Below, one piece after another: positions 37,801 to 49,800 of a stretch of DNA of 64,000 bases. The stretch spans positions 176,636,825 through 176,700,824 of the forward strand of contig CAXKWD010000006.1 of NCBI GenBank assembly GCA_964059195.1, written 5' to 3'. Under the pieces are notes generated by a model. The model did no database searches. It had not been told where the DNA came from and saw nothing but the letters and a program-made list of their open reading frames with translations. The first letter of the stretch is position 1; every line of letters starts with the position of its first letter. This stretch comes from Ectobius pallidus (taxonomy: Eukaryota > Arthropoda > Insecta > Blattodea > Ectobiidae). Made by a program: the position numbers and the translations under genes.

Positions 37801-40800
37801 AGGGGTAATAGGTGTACCAGAAGGCTTTGATATTTAAGTAGACACAAGATACAGGTAGCTATGGTTACCGACAGAAACTTGGAGTTTCGCAATACCATGA
37901 ACGGAAAATGGACGAAAAACGCTTACATGGAAAAATATAATTTATTGCGATGTGAGAATAGAGGAGCACTTTGAAAAGACGAGCCAAGGTTTTACAACGC
38001 AACTTAAGGCATGCGTATTGCATACTATTTTTGCTATGATAACTGTTTAACTCAGTGTTTCTCAACCTATGGCCCGCGAAGATGGTGCAGATGGTCCGCA
38101 GACATAATTAACAAATATCATAAAGCAAGTGGAAAGTAAAGAAGCAACATTTTTTTCACATATTTCATTATAATGACCTATAACACTGGGTAACAGCCAA
38201 AAAATCGTCCGGGGTTTCTCAGCGGAATTAGACTAATTTTGATGCCCTGAGTCCGAAAATGACCTTGGTTTTGCTCAATCAGGTCAACTTTTTGAGATAC
38301 AGCCATAAACCTGCCTGACGAGCTATACATACATATGCTAATATCATATGTATGTAGCACGGGTTTTGAGTTCAGTCATTTCTCTAAATTCGCTGCATAA
38401 AAATTAGCAGGAAAATAATCACAATTATTATTAATATTATTATTATTTTATAATATTATAATATAATATAATAATATTATTATTACTTTCTGATGGCTTC
38501 GGCGCGACGTTCATGCAGGAATAATCCTGACGTTTTCTGCTACATCTGCGGAGAATACACGCTGTCAGCGGACAGGAAGAACAACACAAGATTTGTGAAG
38601 CACGCATACCAGGCTTACTTTAAAGTCAAGCTAGGTGACCAAGATAAGTCGTGGGCTCCGCACACGGTGTGCAAGACGTGCGTGGAATACCTCAGGCGGT
38701 GGACTAAGGGCGCCAAAACTTCACTGAAGTTTGGGATTCCGATGGTTTGAGGGAGCCGTTTGACCATGCATCGGATTGTTACTTCTGCGCCATCAATACT
38801 ACTGGCATCAACCGGAAGAATCGGCACAGCCTCCAGTACCCCGATCTTCCATCTGCCCGCCGTCCAGTTGCTCACTGCGAAGAAATACCTGTACCAGCGT
38901 TCACACAGCTTCCTCACATCGACGACGAGGCCACCACTTCAGACGACGTAGGAGATACAGAACAGGAGTATGTAACACAAGACGGTCCGCAGCCCTTTTC
39001 ACAATGTGAGCTTAATGATCTGGTTCGGGATCTCAGTTTGTCGAAGACTTCCTCAGAGCTGTTGGCCTCCAAACTCAAAGAGAAAAATCTACTTGGCGAG
39101 GACGCGCGTATCACTTTCTTCCGTAGAAGGCATGAGGAGTACATGGGCTACTTCTGCCAGGAGGAAGACCTCGTGTACTGCCGAGATGTCGCCGGTCTTC
39201 TTCATAAACTCGGCGCTCCTACATACGATCCGACAGATTGGCGACTCTTCATTGACAGCTGGAAGCGCTCTTTGAAGTGTGTGCTCCTCCACAACGGGAA
39301 CCAGATCGCCTCAATCCCTCTTGCGCACTCCACAACTCTCAAAGAGAAATATGAAGCAGTGAAGTATGTGCTTGACAAAATCCAATATAAGCAGCACCAA
39401 TGGATGATCTGCGTCGACTTCAAGATGGTGAACTTTCTACTAGGTCAGCAGTCCGGGTTCACGAAGTATCCATGCTTTATATATATGTGGGACAGTCGAG
39501 ACAGAGTCCAGCACTATGTAAAGAAAGAGTGGCCGGCGCGAGAGCAGTTAGTACCTGGGGCGAGAAACATCATAAACGAACCTCTTGTTGACCGGGAGAA
39601 TATATTGATCCCACCGCTACACATGAAGCTTGGGTTAATGAAACAGTTCACGCGCGCTCTGGACAAGGATGGGAGGTGCTTCAACTTCATGTGCCGAGCA
39701 TTTTCTCGACTGACCATTGAGAAGCTCAAGGCCGGCATTTTTGATGGCCCACAGATACGGCAGCTCATAAAGGACACTGAGTTCCAAAACTCCATGAACA
39801 CGCTTGAGTGCGCCGCCTGGAAATCGTTTGTGCAGGTGGTGAACAACTTCCTGGGGAACACGAAGGCAGCAAACCACGCCACACTCATCAGCAGCATGAT
39901 AGAGGCCTTCCAAAAACTCGGGTGTTTGATGAGTATAAAGATGCACTTCCTCTTCTCACACATGGACAAGTTTCCTGAAAACCTTGGGGCGATGAGCGAC
40001 GAGCAGGGAGAAAGGTTCCATCAGGACATGCGCCAAATGGAGGAGAGGTACCAGGGGAGGTGGGACGCAGTCATGCTGGCGGACTACTGCTGGTCGCTGA
40101 AGAGAGACAACCCAGCAGCTGCTCACACACGGAAATCGAAGAAACGCCGAAATCTGCCTTGAACTCTGAACTTTTGTGTCATGTAACGCTCATTCTTATT
40201 ATATTATGATAATTATGCTTATCAAATTTCATGTAGTAAATAAATAATGAATTAATTTGGATACGTTGACTTTTATTCCTTGAGGGAAACGGAAAAAATC
40301 GTCAGGGGTTTATCAGCAGAAATGAGTGTTTCTTACGAAAAACAGATTTTTTTGAAATTTCTGTAGAAAAAAATCCTGACCTGATTGAGCAAAACCAAGG
40401 TCATTTTCGGACTCAGGGCATCAAAATTAGTCTAATTCAGCTGAAAAACCCTGGACAATTTTCCAAAAGTTTTTTTTTGTTGCCCTGTGTAATTAATACC
40501 CCAAATATTAAGAATATAGGCCTTCTTTTAAAAATGGGATGTAAAATTAGGGGTCCGTAAAATTTTTTAGACATTTTAGAGGTCGTCGGCTTCAAAAAGG
40601 TTGAGAAACGCTGGTTTACCTGATAATAAAAATTAAATTCATGAAAGTATAATCATTTAAGACATCTGTTGTCAAGATACGAAAGTGCTAACTTGACCAG
40701 GCATAATTTAGCTGTCAATATTATTATTATTATCACGGGTAATATAAGGAGAGATCAGGATTTTATTCATAAATAATCACAAAGAAGGAACAAGCAAATC

Positions 40801-43800
40801 CACACCTCGAATTATAATTATTGTGACTTTAAGTTATACAAAATACAGAATGAATTGAAACATAGGCGTACCGAGGGGGGGTTTTGGGGGTTTGAACCCC
40901 CCCCCCATTGATTAAAAAAAGAAAATTGTATAATTTTTTAAGTCTGCCCATAAATTACTTAATACAAGTATAAAGCGTGGGAAGCTTAAAACTCGTTATT
41001 TTGCGTCTTAATTTTTAAAATTTTCCGGGGGAGGATTCCCGGACCTCCCCTCTCCCTGGGGGGTATTCCATACCCCTCAGACACCGCGGATGTTATAACC
41101 CCTTCCCATATGGTAGGCCTGGTTACCAGTGGCGGACGCAGAGGGGGGGATTGGGGGATAGATCCCCCCCCCGAAATTTGAAAAAAGGCTATATATGCAC
41201 TCTAAGTGGCCCGTTTTATAAACTAATTATTATTTTTTTTTTTAGTATTCCTTCTGTACCTATTCAAATCCCCCCCGAAAAAAAATTCTGCGTCCGCCAC
41301 TGCTGGTTACGCCTATGAATTGAAATTATGTATAGCCTAGGCCTTACATTTTTATCAGAATTATCTTAGGTCATTTCTTATGCATGGATAGACTTTGTGT
41401 TGAGTTCGAAAGCAGTATACAATGATATAATAATTATATTAATAGAATATATTAATTTAGAATAATCTAACACATAATTATTATATGTTAATTTATTCTA
41501 AAATATACTTAAACTCATGTTTCATATATTCTTTTAGCTGCCTCGCCACCCCAATTACTGACTGATGATGTAAATGAGAACGGGTAAATGTTTCCCCACA
41601 TAAACTTTTGAACCCCCTTAAGACCTCTTTACGTTTATAAACCTCTTAGGGGTTGAATTTCGGAAAATGCTGATTCATTATTTGTATTGTAGAGACTCAG
41701 ACATACGTTTCAAGAAAAGTATTGTTTCCAATACAAACATTTTCTAGTATTGATCTGTTTCTGCACCATTCAGAAGGAAGTCACACTATCTGCTGAGCTT
41801 TAGAAGTCGGACAACAAACCAAGATGTCGAAGCGAAAGTCATGTAGTTTCCCGCTAGATGGCAGGGCAAGCTGTTTTGAGATTTAACTTTATTTTACTAG
41901 TTTTCATTAATACGTGTCATAGAATTGTCAGTAAAAGACTACATAATAGTTATAAAAATTCTACCATACTTGCAGTTCAGTTTACTTGGAATACTTTGTG
42001 TTAAGAAATGATTTGCGCGTTTAAGTGAGTTGCATCCATTGAACGTCTTTTAATGCTGCTGTGGTGTACCACGTGGGTTACGTTTAACCGATGAAAATCA
42101 GAGACCGTATATGCTTTAAAATAAGCTAATTTTTAGAGTTGATCTACTGGTGTTATCCATGGATCAACACATTTAATGCAATAACTGGTCTCCTTCAGGA
42201 ATTTCTTGTCGGGTGTGGTACGTCATAGCGTAGTGGTTGAAGTGTTGCGCTACAAGCCGGAAGGTCGCGGGTTCGATCCCTGATGAGGTCGTTGGAGATT
42301 TTTAATTGACCTAATCCTTCTGTTGGCACCATGGCCCTGGGGTCGACTCAGCCCCTAACAAAAATGAGTACTAGGAGCAATCCTAGGGGTAAAGGAACAC
42401 CGCCAATAAATAAAAAAAATATTTTAAAAATGTGATATTTATATATATCTTTACACGCTAGCGACCGTAATTTTGAAGATATTTGAACCAAATTTTATTA
42501 TATTATTTCTAGGCCCAATAGTTCGGACAAGTTCGTTAATGAGCAACATTGGCCCAAGGGGGTGGTCGGGGGAGGGGGTTGAGATTTTTTAAAACATTTA
42601 TATGTCGGCCCATATGAAGTATAGAGGGAAACTTGGTTGGAATAAATTAGAGTATTCCCTATGGAGTTCACAGTGACACCAACGATTCGGGGGTTCGAGT
42701 GATGGTGGGGTTGGGGGTGGGGGATGAAAATTCGAAATTTTTGAAATCACTTCTTGTGGGGTATCGTTGAAAAGCTTTTGATGAGTACTGTTTCCAACAG
42801 TGGCGGACGCAGAATTTTTTTTTCGGGGGAAGATTTGAATAGTATTGATCTGTTTCTGCACCATTCAGAAGGAAGTCACACTATCTGCTGAGCTTTAGAA
42901 ATCGGACAACAAACAGAGATGGCGATGCGAAAGTCATGTAGTTTCCACGCTAGATGGCAGGGCACGCAGTTTTGAGATTTAACGTGGTTTTACTAGTTTT
43001 CATTAATATGTGTTACAGAATTGTCAATAAAAGACTACCTAATAGTTTTAAAAATTCTACCAAGCTAGCAGTTCAGCTTATGTGGAATACTTTGTGTTAA
43101 GAAATGATTTGCGCGTTTAATGCCGGGTTTCCGAAACGTAAGATATCTACTAGATGGCATTATTCAATCCGTAAGCGTTTCTGAAACGTACGATGGCGGC
43201 TAATCGTTCGATAAAACGCCCTACAAACTATCGCACCATAAATCACTAGATATCTGGCGAAACGGTAGATAAACACGCAACATGGCGGAAATGCGAAATA
43301 TTTATGTTGATGTATGATTCGTTATTATGTTAGCATTTTATCTTGCATTATGTTACTAGCTTGTTATGGTATTAAAATTAAAAGTAGTAATGAAGCTGGC
43401 ATTGGTTATTAATTTGTGTGTGAAATAATTCATAATACTGTACTAGAAAAATTGTATATTATCGGTTAGGTGAACTTTGTTATAGCCTAGGCTATTAATG
43501 TATCCATCGTTTATTTATATTAATTTCATTTTCTGTTGTAAGTTAATACTTTAAGAAAACATCGCGAATATTAATTCACATCATATTTTCTTGCTGGTCA
43601 TCTTCAATGCCAGATCCTATAAGGCCTACGTCTATACAGAAGTAAATATTTCCTGAAAAAAATACAGCAATCCTTTCAAGAAGTAGCCTACGATGATATT
43701 CAGATTCGGAAAAAATGTAGCTTAAGTATATTAATTTTATTTTCTGATGCAACACTTTATGAAGAAAATATTGCCATTTTACAGCACGAATATTAATACA

Positions 43801-46800
43801 TAATCATCATCTTTCTCGTCATCTTCATCCTGAGGCAATAATTAGGCCTAGAGATGTGTAAAGCAAAAAGTATTCCCTGAAAGAATTAGATCTTTGACGA
43901 TATTGAGTTTCGGAAAGAATCAGGCTGTCAAAGCAATGACCTATGGATAAATAGGCCATCATATTAAATAAGGAACAACTGCAAGCATGCCTTTTTCAGC
44001 GTTAAATTGCCCATCATTAGAATTGGGAACAACCATCGAAGCATTCCTTTCTGTGGTAAATTAGCTATAACTTAATTAATGTGTTACGTTTTACGCATTA
44101 TGTTGTCAGATTGTGATGGGTGACATTTTTCTCTAATGCACAAGTCTCGAAATCGAAATTACCGTAGTTTATCTCACGTTTTACATTCATTTTAGCAGAG
44201 AAACAGCAGACAAGAAAAAGCAGAAAGATAATTCAGCCATTTTGAATAGAATAGCAAGAAGCGCTCCGATTGGTTGCTGCTCAATCACGGCCAACTTGAT
44301 ATTAGAGTAAGCACCGTGTCTCCATCTATTGACAAAGTGCTCAACTCATTTATCTGACATTAGCTATTTCTTGAGCAAATTCGCTTTCGGAAATGGGAAG
44401 GTGTTTATCGAGTCTATACATGTATAGAACGATTAGCTGTCTAGAAGATATCTGGAGCTTTTATGCAACCGGGCCTTAGTGCCAGTATGGTACTTTATGA
44501 GATTGTGTGGGGGACGAAAAATGTCTGTCCGTCTGTCTGTCCGTCCGTGTGTCTGTACGCGCTCTAACTCAAATACGCTTTTTCGGATTTTCATGAAACT
44601 TGGAAAACACATTTATAATGTCAATGGGAAGAACCCTATTGATATTGAACCAAATCGGTTCAGCGGTACCGGAGTAATGCCCAATTTAGTGCCTATTTTA
44701 ATAGATTATGGCGCCTCGGATTTCCATTAAACTTGGTATACGCATTTATGACGTCCATGAAAAGTACTCTGTTAAATTTGAACCTAATCTGTTGACCGGT
44801 ACCGGAGTAAAACCCAATTTAGTGTCTATTTTAAAGACGCGGTAACTCAAATACGCTTTACCGGATTTTTATGAAATTTGGTATACACATTTATAGTGTC
44901 CATGGGAAGACGTCTATTGATATTGGATGAAATCGGTTCACCTGTTTCGGAGTAATGCTCAATTTGGTGCCTATTTTATGATAATATACGTATTCGAAAG
45001 AATTTATATAAAAAAAGAGAATCAGTTATTATGATAACATAGTCAATTGTTTTACTGTTATATTATACGGCTTTGGAAATTAAAATAGAGATAGCTATGA
45101 CCAAAAGCACTAATGTTTTACATGCGCTTATCCAACTAGACCGTTAAACTGACCCAGTTGACCGAGATGGTAACGTTTTGGCCTCAGATTATGGAGTTCC
45201 ATGGTTCAAATCCCGAAACGAGCCAATTTCACTTTCTTTTTCGTATTTTTATGTGAGTGTGCGATTGTCAAGATATCACAAATCTGTACAGTTCAGCTGA
45301 TGCTGGAAGATTTTAATCTGATTAAAAAAAACTAGACCTTTGTTCTTCCGTAAGCACTGCTTAATGAATAAATCTGGAGATTAACTTGGAAATGAATTTA
45401 AAAAAAAAAACATATTCTGCATATCATAATTGCAGTCATAACTGATTAAACAAAAAACATACTGGCACTTTTTTACATCAGTTTACCTGATTTTATTCAA
45501 TCCGTAAGCGTTTCTGAAACGTTCGATAGCGGCTAATCGTTCTATAAAACGCCCTACAAACTATCGCACCACAAATCACTAGATATCTGGCGAAACGGTA
45601 GATAAACACGCAACATGGCGGAAATGCGAAACATTTATGTTGATGTATGTTTCGATATTATGTTAGCATTTTATCTTACTTTATGTTACTAGCTTGTTAT
45701 GGTATTAAAATTAAAAGTAGTAATGAAGCTGGCATTGGTTATTAATTTGTGTGTGAAATAATTCATAATACTGTACTAGAAAAATTGTATATTATCGGTT
45801 AGATGAACTTTGTTATAGCCTAGGCTATTGTATCCATCGTTTATTTGTATTAATTTCATTTTCTGTTGTAAGTTAATACTTTAAGAAAACATCGCGAATA
45901 TTAATTCACATCATATTTTCTTGCTGGTCATCTTCAATGCCAGATCCTATAAGGCCTACGTCTATACAGAAGAAAATATTCCCTGAAAGAAATACAGCAA
46001 TCCTTTCAAGAAGTAGCCTACGATGACATTCAGATTCGGAAAAAATGTAGCTTAAGTATATTAATTTTATTTTCTGATGCAACACTTTATGAAGAAAATA
46101 TTGCGTTTTTACAGCACGAATATTAATACATAATCATCATCTTTCTCGTCATCTTCATCCTGAGGCAATAATTAGGCCTAGACATGTGTAAAGCAAAAAG
46201 TATTCCCTGAAAGAATTAGATCTTTGACGATATTGAGTTTCGGAAAGAATCAGGCTGTCAAAGCAATGACCTATGGATAAATAGGCCATCATATTAAATA
46301 AGGAACAACTGCAAGCATGCCTTTTTCAGCGTTAAATTGCCCATCATTAGAATTGGGAACAACCATCGAAGCATTCCTTTCTGTGGTAAATCAGCTATAA
46401 CTTAATTAATGTGTTACGTTTTACGCATTATGTTGTCAGATTGTGATGGGTGACATTTTTCTCTAATGCACAAGTCTCGAAATCGAAATTACCGTAGTTT
46501 ATCTCACGTTTTACAATCATTTTAGCAGAGAAACAGCAGACAAGAACAAGCAGAAAGATAATTCAGCCATTTTGAATAGAATAGCAAGAAGCGCTCCGAT
46601 TGGTTGCTAGTCAATCACGGCCAACTTGATATTAGAGTAAGCGCCGTGTCTCCATCTATTGACAAAGTGCTCAACTCATTTATCTGGCATTAGCTATTTC
46701 TTGAGCAAATTCGCTTTCAGAAATGGGAAGGTGTTTATCGAGTCTATACATGTATAGAACGATTAGCTGTCTAGAAGATATCTGGAGCTTTTATGCAACC

Positions 46801-49800
46801 GGGCCTAACGCCGGGTTTCCGAAACGTAAGATATCTACTAGATGGCATTATTCAATCCGTAAGCGTTTCTGAAACGTTCGATGGCGGCTAATCGTTCGAT
46901 AGAACGCCCTACAAACTATCGCACCATAAATCACTAGATATCTGGCGAAACGGTAGATAAACACGCAACATGGCGGAAATGCGAAATATTTATGTTGATG
47001 TATGTTTCGTTATTATGTTAGCATTTAATCTTACATTATGTTACTAGCTTGTTATGGTATTAAAATTAAAAGTAGTAATGAAGCTGGCATTGGTTATTAA
47101 TTTGTGTGTGAAATAATTCATAATACTGTACTAGAAAAATTGTATATTATCGGTTAGATGATCTTTGTTATAGCCTAGGCTATTAATGTATCCATCGTTT
47201 ATTTGTATTAATTTCATTTTCTGTTGTAAGTTAATGTTTTAAGAAAACATCGCGAATATTATTTTCTTGCTGGTCATCTTCAATGCCAGATCGCATAAGG
47301 CCTAGGTCTATACAGAAGTAAATATTCCCTGAAAGAAATACAGCAATCCTTTCAAGAAGTAGCCTACGATGATATTCAGATTGGGAAAAAATGTAGCTTA
47401 AGTATATTAATTTTATTTTCTGATGCAACACTTTATGAAGAAAATATTGCCAGTTTACAGCACGAATATTAATACATAATCATCATCTTTCTCGTCATCT
47501 TCATCCTGAGGCAATAAATAGGCCTAGAGATGTGTAAAGCAAAAAGTATTCCCTGAAAGAATTAGATCTTTGACGATATTGAGTTTCGGAAAGAATCAGG
47601 CTGTCAAAGCAATTACCTATGGATAAATAGGCCATCATATTAAATAAGGAACAGCTTCAAGCATGCCTTTTTCAGCGTTAAATTGCCCATCATTAGAAAT
47701 GGGAACAACCATCGAAGCATTCCTTTCTGTGGTAAATTAGCTATAACTTAATTAATGTGTTACGTTTTACGCATTATGTTGTCAGATTGTGATGGGTGAC
47801 ATTTTTCTCTAATGCACAAGTCTCGAAATCGAAATTACCGTAGTTTATCTCACGTTCTACATTAATTTTAGCAGAGAAACAGCAGACAAGGAAAAGCAGA
47901 AAGATAATTCAGCCATTTTGATAGAATAGCAAGAAGCGCTCCGATTGGTTGCTATTCAATCACGGCCAACTTGATATTAGAGTAAGCACCGTGTCTCCAT
48001 CTATTGACAAAGTGCTCAACTCATTTATCTGACGTATCGCTATTTGCCGATCGTATTTGCTTTCGGAAACGGAAGGTGTTTATAGAGTGTATAAAATCTA
48101 TAGAGCCATTAGCTGTCTAGAAGATATCTGGAGCTTTTATGCAACCGGGCCTAAGAGAGTTACATCCATCAGACGTGTTTGAATGCTGCTGTGGTGTACC
48201 ACATGGGATACGTGCAATCATCCTCGACAAAACAATCTAAGTTTGTTTTAAACTAAATTTTTTGAGTTGATCCAGTAGTGTCTATCTATGGATCAACACA
48301 TTTATTAGTTACAATTACTTCTATCCTTTTGGGATTTCTTCGGCTACTTAGTTTTAAAATAAAGAACGGAATATACATAGACAGTGGTTTGGTTAACAGC
48401 TATTTAATGGGATATAACAACTGTGATCTTTACTACAAAGGATATCAGGATTAAGTTTTTAAAACTCTTCAGTATTTTATAAAATTGTTTCAAAATTTTG
48501 GAAACATGGAAATATCTGCCATGGTTCATCATGTTTACTAGGTCCTAAATTATTGTTTTTGTATTAATAATATTGAAATATGTCTACATCAAAACAAGAT
48601 AAAAAAATATCCCAAATATATTTTACCATTGCATTCGCCAACTAACTGTATTTCATTATTAAAGGTTCAAAATTGGAGACCGCATTAGATTCGAGTAAAC
48701 ATGGCATTTAAAGAATTTTGTATCCAAAAAGGAGTTCAGTTTCCCATCCAACTATGAAAGAAAGGTTGAAACTTTATGTCTGTGTAAGTCAATGATAGTC
48801 TGTCTCAAAACGGATAAAGAAAAAATGTATGTCATTAATCCTCTATCTCAAGACGAAATATGCTCTTAATATGCTCCGGAGCCAATGAAGTTTGCTCTAT
48901 CATTTTCGTATTTTTTGCGTCCTCCTGTTAGCTGAATTACATTATAAATTAGAACAAATAGTAGAAGTTGTATAAATTGGATTACAAAACTTCTAAACAC
49001 TCAAATTCAATACAACAAATTTTACCAAATTGAAAACTAATGAAGTGAATGTTATACAACCAGTTTCGAAAACGTGAAGCTGTTAGAAATGTGATAAATT
49101 AATAAAATAACGCACAAATATTTTAACATCAAGCAAATATGATGCATTATCGCAAAACTAAGAAATTATGCAAAATGAACCATCAATTTTCTGTTATTTC
49201 TGTCGTCTCTTAATAGCCGGTGCACTGGTCAATTAGTTACATATCCATCTGTTGGCAGGCTTGTGAGATTACCGTGTTAGTCTTCAGTTGGCAGTATTGT
49301 AGAACTGTGTTGAAAGCAATTTCAGAGAATTTCAAATGAAAGTTTTAGCGTTTAGTATAAGCAACCCATATGCAAAATTTAAAGAAAATAGTTGGAGCCG
49401 TTTTCGAGAAAATCGCGAAAAAAACGAAAATTTCTTCATGTAAATTCCCCTTAAAAATAAAAGAAACTTGTCAGCAATTTTTGTGTCACATCTTGAGAAG
49501 GTACCTGACCCAATTACAAAATTTTGTTTTCATACGATTTTCCGTTTAGGAGCTAGGCTGTTCACAGACATCCATACAGACACATAGACACATGTTTCCG
49601 AAAATAGCAACTTTGAATTCCGGGAACCTCAAAACGTGTATTTATATTCAAAACTCAACTTCGATTTTGGGGGTGGAAAACAATACTTCCTCTACCTATA
49701 GTACCTATGGCACGGGTAGATGAAGTAATAAAAAAGTTTTGTTTTAAAGGCTTGAACTTTTTACATTGATTACTCGACATTTATATCAAGTAGCCAATTT

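Larger units (their letters stand above)
38184..40489 (+). mobile_element. DNA transposon with ~120-bp TIRs carrying an uncharacterised gene
   Basis: Starts CACTGGGTAACA and ends TGTTGCCCTGTG, with TAA on both sides. The arms share GATTAGACTAATTTTGATGC-type sequence and the block GAAAATGACCTTGGTTTTGC, inverted, for about 120 bp. Length 2306 bp. CACTG ends with a 3-bp duplication fit the CMC/EnSpm group best; PIF/Harbinger (TAA) is the alternative. It is inserted in a hAT element, so it is the younger of the two. Confidence 0.8.
38053..40613. mobile_element. hAT-like MITE split by a coding transposon
   Basis: Ends CAGTGTTTCTCAACCT and AGGTTGAGAAACGCTG, flanked by GTTTAACT and GTTTACCT (7 of 8 equal). 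Only about 250 bp belongs to this element; the rest is the insert 38184-40489. Confidence 0.75.

Noticed and set aside
38615..39969. Minus-strand ORFs of 67-151 codons opposite the transposon gene
   Set aside because: Shadows of the GC-rich plus-strand frame; no recognisable motif and no splice or promoter context.
41560..41600. Hammerhead-type ribozyme core (CTGATGA)
   Set aside because: The GAAAC element and flanking stems needed for a hammerhead are absent.
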